Shown: positions 1 to 7,312 of the stretch, in pieces
How positions within the stretch are numbered: position 1 is the stretch's first letter
Layout: each line of letters starts with the position of its first letter
Assembly (NCBI GenBank): GCA_945947715.1
Contig: CAMEYZ010000024.1
Span: 1 to 15,028, forward strand
Reading direction: 5' to 3'
Length of the DNA: 15,028 nucleotides
DNA from: an uncultured Clostridia bacterium
Lineage (GTDB): Bacteria > Bacillota > Clostridia > Oscillospirales > Ruminococcaceae
The notes under the pieces: generated by a model
Told to the model about the DNA's origin: nothing
Database searches by the model: none
Seen by the model: only the letters and a program-made list of their open reading frames with translations
Made by a program: the position numbers and the translations under genes

Positions 1-1992
1 GCTTAGGTCCGCAGAAAGGAGTACGGGAGCATAAAATCTCTTTGCGTAATAGTGAAGAGCCTTCCATCTGCCGAAATAGTCTATGGACGACCATGAGATA
101 ACGGGATTGGAGTCGTTGACCTGCCAGTACAGCGAGCCCATGCAGATACCTCTGTTGCGGCGCATATGCTCCACGTTGAGGCGGATAGCGTCCGCCTGCA
201 CCAGCTGGGTGGCGTACACGAGCCCCTCAAAGGTGTAGGGATAATGTATCATCTGTGCGATATAGTACAGCAGCTTTTCATTGCCCGCCTCGCATTTCTG
301 ATGAGCCTCAATAACAGGGGACATAAGATTCATATCCTTGTCCTCAGCGAAGCTGCGTACAGTTTTCATGGAGGGGATAGATTCAAAGCCGTACTCCGAG
401 CAGAAGCGGAACAGGTACTTGTTGTATTCAGTGAAGGGCTTGCAGCTGTGCCATACCTCCCAGTAGTGGATATCGCCCTTGTTTTTTGCGCCGGAGTCTC
501 TGAAGCTTCCGCCGGAGGAGGGGGAAGAGGGCCAGTAGAAGGTCTGCGGGTCATAGAAGCTGAGAATTTTCGGAATGAGCACCTCGAACATGCGGAGATA
601 CCCTTTTTTCATTTCGGGCTGATCGGGGAGCCCCCAATACTGCCAAGCGGATTCTATCTCGTTGTTTCCGCACCATAGTGCCAGTGACGGATGATTTCTT
701 ATCCGCTTCACATTGTCGATTATCTCATGCTTGACGTTTTCGCAGAAGGGTCTGTCCGCGTTGTAGACGGAGCAGGCGAACATGAAATCCTGCCATACCA
801 GCAGACCGTTTTTATCGCAGAACTCATAGAACCAGTCGTCGGGGTAGACACCGCCGCCCCAGACACGTATCATGTTGTAATTGGCAGCAAGACAGTCGTT
901 GAGAAGTCTTTCAGTCTTTTCCCTGCTGCGGCGGCAGATTATCTGATCCTCGGGGATATAGTTTGCGCCCATTGCGAAAATTTTAATGCCGTTTACTGCA
1001 AAGGCAAATTCCTCGCCATCGGTGCCATCGTTGTCGGGAGTACGGCATACCTCCACAGTGCGCAGACCAATGTCAAGGGAGCTTTCGTCGATAAGCTCAC
1101 CGTTATCTGACAGGCTGACGGAGATGTTATATAAGGGCTGAGCGCCATAGCCTCTTGGATACCAGAGAGAGGGAGAGTCGATGCAGAACTCCGCAGTAAA
1201 ATTTCCACCTGAGATAACAGCTTTTTCTGTACCCTTTCTGCCTTCGGGGTCAGTCATCGTCACAGAAACCGAAAGCTTGTCGGAGGAAAGATCCTCCAGA
1301 TGTCCCTCCACGGTAACATATACGCCATGCTCGGTGTGGCGCTGACGATGATATACGCTTTCGATGCGTCCGCCCCTTACGCCGATAAGCTGCACAGTGC
1401 GCCATATGCCCATGTCAGGCAGCACAGGGCCCCAGTCCCAGCCAAACATATAATGAGCCTTTCTCATATGAGGATAGCCAGCCATAGTGGAGCTTACTCC
1501 CCAGAGCGGGAGCTCCTTGTTCTTTTCGGTTATGTATCTTACGGGAGAGATAAAGCGCACTGCCAGCTGCTGGAGCTCATCGGAGCTGATAAGGTCGGTG
1601 ACGTCAAATTCATAGGTCCTGTGCATATTGCAGCAGGTGCCCACGGATATGCCGTTGAAGAAAATTTCCGCAGCGGTGTCGATACCGTCGAAGTGGAGAT
1701 ACACCTTTTCGGAGCCTTTGATATTTTCATCGGCAGGAAAGCTTGTAACGAAGCAGAAGTCGTCCTCGGAGACACGCGCTGCCTCGTACTGATTTTCTCC
1801 CTTATAGGGGTCCTCGATAATGCCCGCGTCGAGGTAAGCGGTATATACCGAGCCGGGAACGGCAACGGGGATATTAAAGCCCGATTTCAGATATGAGGTA
1901 TATACCTCGCCAGGGTGAGTAAGTGAGATATCGGAAGCCGAATCGGACAGCTTATACAGCTGCCATGTTCCGTCAAGTGACTGAATAAACAT
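1..1992 (-). CDS. GH2 beta-mannosidase, 3' end beyond window
   Basis: The minus strand is open from ATG 1992 to the window edge, giving 664 codons of a family normally about 820-860 residues long, so roughly 160-190 C-terminal residues are missing. It begins MFIQSLDGTWQLY with no signal peptide, so it is probably cytoplasmic and removes terminal beta-1,4-mannose from imported manno-oligosaccharides. The layout is a jelly-roll sugar-binding domain (about 1-190), an Ig-like domain (about 200-310) and a TIM barrel. Seen motifs are GANYIPED (about 341), WGGGVYPDDW (W378), WCGNNEIE with the predicted acid/base E445, FCSEYGFES with the predicted nucleophile E533, and LYWQVNDSNPVISWSS (W623). The YWQ(L/V)ND...WSSIDYFGRWK block is typical of beta-mannosidases rather than beta-galactosidases. 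The ribosome site GGAG lies at 2004-2007, 11 bases from the ATG. Plus-strand open frames across this region are shadows. Confidence 0.93.
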   Translation of the reverse strand, partial: MFIQSLDGTWQLYKLSDSASDISLTHPGEVYTSYLKSGFNIPVAVPGSVYTAYLDAGIIEDPYKGENQYEAARVSEDDFCFVTSFPADENIKGSEKVYLHFDGIDTAAEIFFNGISVGTCCNMHRTYEFDVTDLISSDELQQLAVRFISPVRYITEKNKELPLWGVSSTMAGYPHMRKAHYMFGWDWGPVLPDMGIWRTVQLIGVRGGRIESVYHRQRHTEHGVYVTVEGHLEDLSSDKLSVSVTMTDPEGRKGTEKAVISGGNFTAEFCIDSPSLWYPRGYGAQPLYNISVSLSDNGELIDESSLDIGLRTVEVCRTPDNDGTDGEEFAFAVNGIKIFAMGANYIPEDQIICRRSREKTERLLNDCLAANYNMIRVWGGGVYPDDWFYEFCDKNGLLVWQDFMFACSVYNADRPFCENVKHEIIDNVKRIRNHPSLALWCGNNEIESAWQYWGLPDQPEMKKGYLRMFEVLIPKILSFYDPQTFYWPSSPSSGGSFRDSGAKNKGDIHYWEVWHSCKPFTEYNKYLFRFCSEYGFESIPSMKTVRSFAEDKDMNLMSPVIEAHQKCEAGNEKLLYYIAQMIHYPYTFEGLVYATQLVQADAIRLNVEHMRRNRGICMGSLYWQVNDSNPVISWSSIDYFGRWKALHYYAKRFYAPVLLSADLS

Positions 1993-2034
1993 ATTTTTGC
2001 ACACTCCAATCTGTTGATTTTTTATGCATATCAT

Positions 2035-2053
2035 ATTGTATCCATTATACAAT
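2035..2053. promoter_or_regulatory. Palindromic operator candidate over the -10 box
   Basis: ATTGTAT-CCATT-ATACAAT is a perfect inverted repeat with 7-bp arms and a 5-base centre. It covers the whole -10 box of the beta-mannosidase promoter and the likely start of transcription, where a bound repressor would block RNA polymerase. No regulator gene for it is visible in the window. Confidence 0.5.
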
Positions 2054-2072
2054 ATTTCGCTGAAAAAATCAA
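2044..2072 (-). promoter_or_regulatory. Sigma-A promoter of the beta-mannosidase gene
   Basis: On the minus strand the -35 box TTGATT (2067-2072) is followed by a 17-bp spacer and a perfect -10 box TATAAT (2044-2049). Transcription would start near 2037, about 45 bases before the ATG. Confidence 0.8.
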
Positions 2073-2074
2073 CA

Positions 2075-2121
2075 GAAAATAAAAAAATACGGAGCTGCTG
2101 TAATCATATGCAGCTCCGTAT
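2075..2121 (-). terminator. Intrinsic terminator of the secreted repeat-protein gene
   Basis: A perfect 12-bp stem (arms 2087-2098 and 2110-2121, 11-base loop) is followed on the minus strand by TTTTTTTATTTT. It lies 15 bases after the stop of the gene ending at 2136 and just upstream of the beta-mannosidase promoter, separating the two units. Confidence 0.9.
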
Positions 2122-2135
2122 CGGTATCAGAGTAA

Positions 2136-3320
2136 TTATTCATTTTTTTTCTTTGAGTCCTCGGTGCCGGCTTCGTCGCTGCTTCTCTTCACATATGAGC
2201 CTGTTGAGATATCATATGTGCGGTTAGAGTTGATCTTCGCATAGATAAGCAGTCCAATGAGGATAACGACCACGATAACAGCAATAACAACTATTATCAC
2301 CCACATAGGAACGGGCTTCTTTTCAGCTGCCGCCTCCGCCTCGCTGAGGGCAACGGAGCGGGTACCGAACTGATTTACATTAGTAAATTCGATGCCTGTG
2401 ACGGTTATGGACTGACTTGTTCCCACGAGGGAGAAGTCGTAAAGCTCGCTGAAATTACCGGTTCCGTAGGCGTTTAAAATCTGCTTGCAGCTGAACACTG
2501 CATGGCTGCTGTCGTATGACACAGGGACCGCCATTTTTACCGCAACATTTCCCTCCTCGTCCCTTTTATTTTCGGGGACCGTGGTGTTTTCGGTACTGAT
2601 AAGCACCATATTTACGGGGCAGAATGCAGGTGCGCTGCTCATTTCCTCGTAATAGATGACTACCTCAGAGCCGGCATTAAGTCTTGTAGCATCAAAATCA
2701 TTTTTAGTGACTCTGAATATCTCGCCGCTGCCGTTATACTCAGCAGGGTCGGTCACGGGCACGAAGGAGTTTATACCAGTAAGCTCCTCAGAGCTGTTTT
2801 CGCCGCCTCCCTTAGAATTGGTGACGGTAAATTTTGTACATAAAATGGTGCCCTGATTAGTAGCACCCACATTAATGCATAGAACGCCGGAAAGATCGGT
2901 TATGCTGTCGGGGTCGGGAGCAGCGGCCTTGTATCCTGCGAGGATATCCTCGTATGTAAATACCGCGTGGTTCTCGTCATATTCCGAAGGCTCTACCTTG
3001 CCCCATATCTCGCCGTCAGATATCATTTCTCCGGTTTCCTCGTCGGTGACCTCCCAGCTTTGCGCGATAAGCTCAACGGGGTACAAGGTCAGTTCCTCGC
3101 CCGAAGGCTTGAGGGTATATTCAACGATTATCTCGGAGTCCTCATTAAGGGAGGAAGGGTCAAAGACATCGGAATAGAGCTTGAAGGTCTGTCCCCAGTC
3201 GGACGCCTTTTCCGCAGAGGAAACGTCCGCTTCATAGTCCTCAGCAAAGGCCGGGATGCTGCACACCGAAGCGGCAATGACCATTGATGTCAGCACAGAT
3301 AATATTTTGCATTTTTTCAT
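2136..3320 (-). CDS. Secreted two-repeat protein with C-terminal membrane anchor, function unknown
   Basis: This 394-residue protein starts with a classical signal peptide (MKK, hydrophobic core, AFA at 24-26, likely cut after A26). Two related segments follow, about 44-168 and 198-315. Each has an 'L(N)xxSEVxxxY' strand near its start, a 'PVxLI' strand, 'HAVFxxxxILxxY' in the middle and a closing 'xxFTxxN' strand, suggesting two beta-sandwich domains. An Ala/Glu linker (326-336) leads to one strong membrane helix (about 339-362) and a 32-residue Lys-rich tail that would be cytoplasmic. The two-repeat ectodomain would face the cell wall. I do not recognise the family; a ligand-binding or wall-associated role is a guess. 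The ribosome site AAAGGAA sits about 9 bases before the ATG. It has its own promoter and terminator, so it is a single-gene unit. Confidence 0.9.
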   Translation of the reverse strand: MKKCKILSVLTSMVIAASVCSIPAFAEDYEADVSSAEKASDWGQTFKLYSDVFDPSSLNEDSEIIVEYTLKPSGEELTLYPVELIAQSWEVTDEETGEMISDGEIWGKVEPSEYDENHAVFTYEDILAGYKAAAPDPDSITDLSGVLCINVGATNQGTILCTKFTVTNSKGGGENSSEELTGINSFVPVTDPAEYNGSGEIFRVTKNDFDATRLNAGSEVVIYYEEMSSAPAFCPVNMVLISTENTTVPENKRDEEGNVAVKMAVPVSYDSSHAVFSCKQILNAYGTGNFSELYDFSLVGTSQSITVTGIEFTNVNQFGTRSVALSEAEAAAEKKPVPMWVIIVVIAVIVVVILIGLLIYAKINSNRTYDISTGSYVKRSSDEAGTEDSKKKNE

Positions 3321-3339
3321 ATGTCACATTCCTTTCATT

Positions 3340-3358
3340 ATAGCAGCGAGGCTGCTAT
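3340..3358 (-). promoter_or_regulatory. Leader hairpin upstream of the secreted repeat-protein gene
   Basis: ATAGCAGC-GAG-GCTGCTAT is a perfect 8-bp inverted repeat with a 3-base loop inside the predicted leader, ending 5 bases before the ribosome site. It could be an mRNA-stabilising hairpin or a protein-binding palindrome. Confidence 0.4.
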
Positions 3359-3387
3359 GCCGTATTACTTTTTCTGTTCACTTTGAT

Positions 3388-3416
3388 ATGGTATCATTTT
3401 CGGAAATAAAAGTCAA
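3388..3416 (-). promoter_or_regulatory. Sigma-A promoter of the secreted repeat-protein gene
   Basis: The minus strand carries -35 TTGACT (3411-3416), a 17-bp spacer and -10 TACCAT (3388-3393) preceded by TGA, forming an extended -10 (TGnTACCAT). The start would be near 3381, about 60 bases before the ATG. Confidence 0.7.
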
Positions 3417-3471
3417 GGAAACTATGGTTAGTTTTTGTAAAATATTTTTTAATGCAGCCTTACCTGTCATG

Positions 3472-4290
3472 TCACAGCTGATCCATAAAGCTGTGGAGGC
3501 CCTTTTCGTCCTTGTAGGATATAAGATTTTTCACATTGACATTCTGAGCACTTCTGAAAATATTGCTTTCTATCTGAGGATTTATCTCTCTGAGCCTTGC
3601 GATAAGCTGTTTTATCTCCATTCTCTTTGATGAGGAAGCGTCCGTATTTTCGGTCATGCGGCAGGCACAGCGGATAAATTTCAGCTCATTGTAGCTGCAC
3701 CAGCTTAAAATATCCTCTTCGCGGACATAATATAAGGGACGGATAAGCTCAAGCCCCTCAAAGTGCTCACTTTTTCTGCGTGGGAGCATGGTCTGCATCT
3801 GACCGCCGTACAGCATGCCCATGAGGGTAGTTTCGATAACATCGTCAAAGTGATGTCCCAGCGCAAGCTTATTGCAGCAAAGCTCCCTTGCCGCTTTAAA
3901 AAGCTCTGCCCGTCTTATCCTTGCGCAGAGAAAGCAGGGATTTTTCTTTTCGCGATATGCGGCGCGGAAGATGTTTGTTTTGCGAATCTGTGCGGGTATG
4001 CCGAGAGTTTCCAGGTTTTCCTTACAGATGCGCATATTTTCCGGGTCGTAGCCCGGGTCCAGCATTAAATATTCAAGCTCAAATGACACTCCCGAATGGC
4101 GCTTATACTCCTGCATAAGCTTTGCAGTGAGCATTGAATCCTTTCCGCCCGATATGCAGACGCATATCCTGTCGCCGTTTTCGATAAGCCTGAAATCGCT
4201 GACCGCCTTATTAAAGCGGCTTAAGATGCTGCGGTGAAATTCGGTGGTAAGGCTCCGTTCGATGTCAGAGGTACGTTCACTATATTCCAT
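3472..4290 (-). CDS. ttcA: TtcA-family tRNA 2-thiocytidine synthetase
   Basis: This 272-residue protein belongs to the PP-loop ATPase family that thiolates cytidine 32 of tRNA using ATP, an iron-sulfur cluster and cysteine-derived sulfur. The PP-loop SGGKDS is at 47-52, the central Cys pair PCFLC at C119/C122, LGHHFDDVIET at 144-154, and a further Cys pair RCAC at C208/C210. One of these would be the third cluster ligand, as in E. coli TtcA. The frame is open to an ATG at 4347, but the ATG at 4290 is a better start: AAAGGG lies 8 bases upstream, and ATGGAATATAG overlaps the stop of the preceding SHOCT-like gene by 11 bases, implying translational coupling. Activity on a different tRNA substrate within the TtcA group cannot be excluded. 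Confidence 0.88.
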   Translation of the reverse strand: MEYSERTSDIERSLTTEFHRSILSRFNKAVSDFRLIENGDRICVCISGGKDSMLTAKLMQEYKRHSGVSFELEYLMLDPGYDPENMRICKENLETLGIPAQIRKTNIFRAAYREKKNPCFLCARIRRAELFKAARELCCNKLALGHHFDDVIETTLMGMLYGGQMQTMLPRRKSEHFEGLELIRPLYYVREEDILSWCSYNELKFIRCACRMTENTDASSSKRMEIKQLIARLREINPQIESNIFRSAQNVNVKNLISYKDEKGLHSFMDQL

Positions 4291-5269
4291 TGAGAAGACC
4301 CTTTCCCAGAACATACAGTGCTGCTGACCTTGCGGCAAGCTCGTCATTTTCGGCGAAATCCGCCCGTTTTTTCTCAGCTGCGAGGGTCTCGCTGTTCAGA
4401 AGCTCATTATTGAGACAGTCCACTGCAGCGGGTATGCTGTCCGCTCTTCCGCTGTCGATGATGTCCTCTAGCTCGGAGAGTATGTAAGGATTTGTATACT
4501 CAAAGGGGATATCGCTTATCCCAGAGCTTTGGTAGCTTTCGGTGAGGATATCGTTGTATTCCTTTGCAGCCTTGTTCCGATTATTTATTTTTATAGTATT
4601 CGGAATGATAACGCAGGCAGGAGCCACTCCCGCGCATATGCATAATATAATGAGCAGCTCCGACAGAGTGCCTGTCATATCCGCAAAGCTTTTGAGAATG
4701 ATAAAGAAGAATATCGCCGCAGCAGCTCCCACCAGAAACAGTGGCAAGCTGCTAAGTGAGGACAGAGCCTCGCTGTCCATAAGAGCGCAGTCGCGGCCTG
4801 TGTAAGCGTCCAGCTGCTTCATGCAATATTTTTCTATTTCGGACAGCCGCTTTTCCGCAGCGTTTTTTGAGCTCTCGGGGATAATCCCTTCGGAATGAAG
4901 ATTGAAATCTATACCCGCAGTAGCGTTTTCGGTAATAACAGGCTCGTCCTTGTCCAGAGAGAAGTCAAAATCTCCGGTGACGTTGGTAAGTCCCCCATCG
5001 TTTATAACCTCAGGCTCGTCGTGACATTCAGCCCTTTCGGGGATAACGGGCATGGGCTCGTTGTCCATAGTAAAAAGACTTCTGGAAAAATCGTTCAGAT
5101 CCTCAGCTGGAGCGGCAGGCTTTTCTTCTGAAATTCCCAGCAGCTCTGCTTTAAGGCTTTCAAACTCCTCCTCGCTGACTGCGCCGTCCTTTTTCAGATC
5201 GTTCAGACGGGAAAGGGAGGATATCTTACTTTCCGCAGTCTCCAAAGTGTTTTTATACCTTTCTGCCAT
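4280..5269 (-). CDS. SHOCT-like domain protein with two membrane helices
   Basis: The 329-residue product has an N-terminal SHOCT-like segment (about 20-45, with LNDLKKDGAVSEEEFESLKAELL-type spacing), a long acidic low-complexity linker (about 46-135) and an amphipathic stretch. Two adjacent membrane helices (about 176-197 and 203-224) and a 105-residue helical C-terminal part follow. The two helices form a hairpin, so both ends probably face the cytoplasm. SHOCT segments are usually oligomerisation or regulatory tails; here it is at the N-terminus. The frame reaches an ATG at 5287, but no ribosome site precedes it, whereas GAAAGG lies 10 bases before the ATG at 5269. The 3' end overlaps ttcA, so the two share an mRNA. 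The role is unknown; pairing with a tRNA thiolase may be incidental. Confidence 0.85.
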   Translation of the reverse strand: MAERYKNTLETAESKISSLSRLNDLKKDGAVSEEEFESLKAELLGISEEKPAAPAEDLNDFSRSLFTMDNEPMPVIPERAECHDEPEVINDGGLTNVTGDFDFSLDKDEPVITENATAGIDFNLHSEGIIPESSKNAAEKRLSEIEKYCMKQLDAYTGRDCALMDSEALSSLSSLPLFLVGAAAAIFFFIILKSFADMTGTLSELLIILCICAGVAPACVIIPNTIKINNRNKAAKEYNDILTESYQSSGISDIPFEYTNPYILSELEDIIDSGRADSIPAAVDCLNNELLNSETLAAEKKRADFAENDELAARSAALYVLGKGLLNGI

Positions 5270-5302
5270 AAAAAAATGACCTTTCATAAAAATTCTAATC
5301 TA

Positions 5303-5331
5303 ATTATAATACAATATCGGTGAAATTTCAA
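5303..5331 (-). promoter_or_regulatory. Sigma-A promoter of the SHOCT-like / ttcA operon
   Basis: The minus strand carries -35 TTGAAA (5326-5331), a 17-bp spacer and -10 TATAAT (5303-5308). It is back-to-back with the cls promoter, the two -35 boxes being 10 bp apart. Confidence 0.8.
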
Positions 5332-5341
5332 GTGCGAAATG

Positions 5342-5370
5342 TTGTATTTTGCGGAAAAATGTGATATACT
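5342..5370 (+). promoter_or_regulatory. Sigma-A promoter of cls
   Basis: The -35 box TTGTAT (5342-5347) is separated by 17 bp from -10 TATACT (5365-5370), which is preceded by TGA to make an extended -10. It is divergent from the SHOCT-like / ttcA promoter. Confidence 0.75.
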
Positions 5371-5395
5371 GATAATGAAACAAGGTTAATTTATC

Positions 5396-5440
5396 GGACG
5401 GAGACTCCGTCCACCCGCCACATTCATAGACAGAGGCGGG
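5396..5440 (+). promoter_or_regulatory. Two-hairpin leader of cls
   Basis: Two stems sit one base apart in the predicted leader. The first, GGACGGAG-A-CTCCGTCC (5396-5412), is a 17-base palindrome. The second pairs CCCGCC (5414-5419) with GGCGGG (5435-5440) around a 15-base loop and would cover the AGAGG ribosome site of the GTG 5445 start. This suggests translational control or start choice; there is no T-tract, so it is not a terminator. Confidence 0.45.
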
Positions 5441-5486
5441 ATATGTGAAAAAGACAAATGAAGTGAAAAAAGGTGAAAAAAGACAT

Positions 5487-7022
5487 ATGCAGATCAAAAA
5501 TTTCTTTGACAAAATGTTCAGCAGAATAGTTCTAACAGTGCTGCTTATAGTGGTGCAGCTTTTATTGATGTTCACGGTGATATACACCCTTTCGTCCTAT
5601 TATCTGCCGATAGCGCTCTGTTTTGTGGCGCTGAGCATACTTATAACGCTGTTCATTATAAGGCTGGACGAAAGCTCCTCCTATAAGCTTACCTGGGTAG
5701 TGATAATTCTTGCTGCACCCGTTTTCGGAGGACTACTCTATCTCTATCTGGGTAATAAACGTCCCATGAGGCGCATGCGTAAGAAAATGGACAAGGAACA
5801 TTCGCGGCTGGGAGTGGTCCTCAAGCAGGACAAGGAGGTCCTTGAACAGATGGAGCCGCGGCTCAGGGAGACGTCCCGATATCTTGCGAAGTACAGCGGC
5901 TGTCCCGTGAGAATGAACAGCGAGACAGAGTATTTCACCTGTGGCGAGGAGCTATATCCTGTGCTGCTTAGTGAGCTTGAAAAGGCTGAAAGATATATCT
6001 TCGCGGAGTTTTTCATAATCGCACCGGGAGTATTCTGGGACAGTGTTCTTGAAATACTCAAAAGAAAAGCGGCCGAAGGCGTGGACGTGAAGCTCATATA
6101 CGACGACTGGGGCTGCATGAGCAACCTTCCGGCTAATTTTCCTAAAAAGCTGGCGGAGTACGGCATTAAGACACTGAAATTCAATCCCTTCATTCCCGTT
6201 GTGTCAGTAATAATGAACCACCGCGACCACAGGAAAATAATCGTTATCGACGGAAAGACCGCCTTTACCGGAGGCTTTAATCTTGCCGACGAGTATATTA
6301 ACAAAAAGGAGCGCTTTGGCTACTGGAAGGACTCGGCGGTTATGATAAAGGGCGACGGTGTGCTGAATTTCACAGCGCTTTTCGCGGAGATGTGGAACTC
6401 CTTCAGCGAGGAAAGGATAGACTGCGAAATGTGCGCGGCGGCTGATTACGGCGATGTGAAGCCCTGCGGCTTTATCCAGCCCTTTGGAGATTCTCCGCTG
6501 GATAATGAACAGGTCTCGGAAAATGTATACCTTGAAATCATCAATCAGGCGCGTGATTACGTGTATATCTTCACTCCCTACCTTGTTATCGACGACCAGA
6601 TGAGAGTGGCGCTTTCACTGGCAGCAAAAAGGGGAGTTGACGTCCGCATTGTCACTCCCGGGGTACCCGACAAGAAAACGGTGTTCAGAGTGACCAGGTC
6701 CTATTATCAGACACTTATTTCCTCAGGCGTAAGAATATATGAGTTCACTCCCGGATTTATTCATGCGAAAAGCTTTGTCTGCGATGACCGTATGGCAGTA
6801 GTAGGCAGCATCAACATGGATTTCAGAAGCCTGTATCTGCATTTTGAGTGCGGAGTGTATATGGCGTCGGAAAAGGGCGGAGAGATATCCGCCATAATGA
6901 AGCTGAAGCAGGACTGTCTTGACACCTTTGAAAAATCCCACGAGGTAAAGCGTCGCGAAAGCAGGAAATTCAGTAATTCGATATTCGATGCAGTGCTGAG
7001 AGTGCTGGGCCCGCTCATCTGA
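5487..7022 (+). CDS. cls: Cardiolipin synthase (phospholipase D family)
   Basis: This membrane enzyme condenses phosphatidylglycerol to cardiolipin. Numbering from ATG 5487 (511 residues): three hydrophobic segments (about 13-35, 37-59, 69-88) form the membrane N-terminus. Two HKD motifs follow: H248-x-K250-x4-D255 in NHRDHRKIIVID, followed by GGFN, and H426-x-K428-x4-D433 in GFIHAKSFVCDD, followed by GSINMDFRS. The length is normal for Gram-positive Cls. The frame can also start at GTG 5445, with AGAGG 8 bases upstream, adding 14 Lys-rich residues. I prefer ATG 5487 because AAAGGTG lies 11 bases upstream and residues just after it match the usual Cls N-terminus, but the GTG start is possible. 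The gene is a single unit with its own promoter. Confidence 0.92.
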   Translation: MQIKNFFDKMFSRIVLTVLLIVVQLLLMFTVIYTLSSYYLPIALCFVALSILITLFIIRLDESSSYKLTWVVIILAAPVFGGLLYLYLGNKRPMRRMRKKMDKEHSRLGVVLKQDKEVLEQMEPRLRETSRYLAKYSGCPVRMNSETEYFTCGEELYPVLLSELEKAERYIFAEFFIIAPGVFWDSVLEILKRKAAEGVDVKLIYDDWGCMSNLPANFPKKLAEYGIKTLKFNPFIPVVSVIMNHRDHRKIIVIDGKTAFTGGFNLADEYINKKERFGYWKDSAVMIKGDGVLNFTALFAEMWNSFSEERIDCEMCAAADYGDVKPCGFIQPFGDSPLDNEQVSENVYLEIINQARDYVYIFTPYLVIDDQMRVALSLAAKRGVDVRIVTPGVPDKKTVFRVTRSYYQTLISSGVRIYEFTPGFIHAKSFVCDDRMAVVGSINMDFRSLYLHFECGVYMASEKGGEISAIMKLKQDCLDTFEKSHEVKRRESRKFSNSIFDAVLRVLGPLI

Positions 7023-7073
7023 TAATGAAGGAATCATTTTCAGATTATTCATAAAATGTATTATGATATTACA

Positions 7074-7194
7074 TTGAACTATGCAAAATAAGGGTATATA
7101 ATATACTCAGAAAGCAAAATATGAATCACAAATAATATTTTGATTCATAAAAGTCAATGTTGACGAGTATCTTCGACATTGGCTTTTTCTTTTT
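7074..7194 (+). ncRNA. Candidate small RNA with own promoter and terminator
   Basis: A strong sigma-A promoter (-35 TTGAAC 7074-7079, 17-bp spacer, -10 TATAAT 7097-7102) starts 52 bases after the cls stop and drives about 85 bases with no useful open frame. The transcript, starting near 7109, has two stems. Hairpin 1 has arms TATGAATCA (7120-7128) and TGATTCATA (7141-7149) with an inner AAAT/ATTT extension. Hairpin 2 has arms 7151-7163 and 7173-7185, 13 pairs including two G-U, and is followed by TTTTTCTTTTT. The G-U pairs form only in plus-strand RNA, fixing the direction. The promoter and terminator fit a free sRNA. A simpler reading is that hairpin 2 is only a distant cls terminator. No known RNA family is recognised. 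Confidence 0.55.
7151..7194 (+). terminator. Intrinsic terminator (cls and/or small RNA)
   Basis: The stem AAGTCAATGTTGA / TCGACATTGGCTT (13 pairs, two of them G-U, 9-base loop) is followed by an uninterrupted pyrimidine tail rich in T (7184-7194). It lies about 130 bases after the cls stop, so read-through from cls could also end here. Confidence 0.8.
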
Positions 7195-7242
7195 CCGCAT
7201 TCAGGCACGGACTGCATTGCTTGATAATATACACACCTGCGG

Positions 7243-7283
7243 AAAAAAATTCGGAGCTGCATTTCCCGTGCAGCTCCTTTTTT
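7243..7283. terminator. Bidirectional terminator between the cls/sRNA unit and the M23 gene
   Basis: The stem GGAGCTGCA (7253-7261) / TGCAGCTCC (7269-7277) has a 7-base loop. Six Ts follow it on the plus strand (7278-7283), and on the minus strand a run of seven Ts (7243-7249) starts 3 bases beyond the stem. It lies 30 bases past the stop of the M23 gene. The stem core is the same as that of the terminator at 2087-2121. Confidence 0.85.
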
Positions 7284-7312
7284 GTAAATTCTTAAATTGA
7301 TGATGTGCTATA

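Noticed and set aside
166..1896. Several plus-strand open frames of 139-198 codons across 166-1896
   Set aside because: They are antisense to a continuous minus-strand GH2 frame with complete catalytic motifs, and their translations carry no recognisable domains.
5744..6304. A 186-codon minus-strand frame inside cls
   Set aside because: It lies entirely antisense to the conserved HKD-containing Cls frame and has a Ser-rich composition typical of shadow frames.
7120..7149. Hairpin 1 of the sRNA candidate as a riboswitch for a downstream gene
   Set aside because: No plus-strand gene follows; transcription should end at 7194 and again at 7283.
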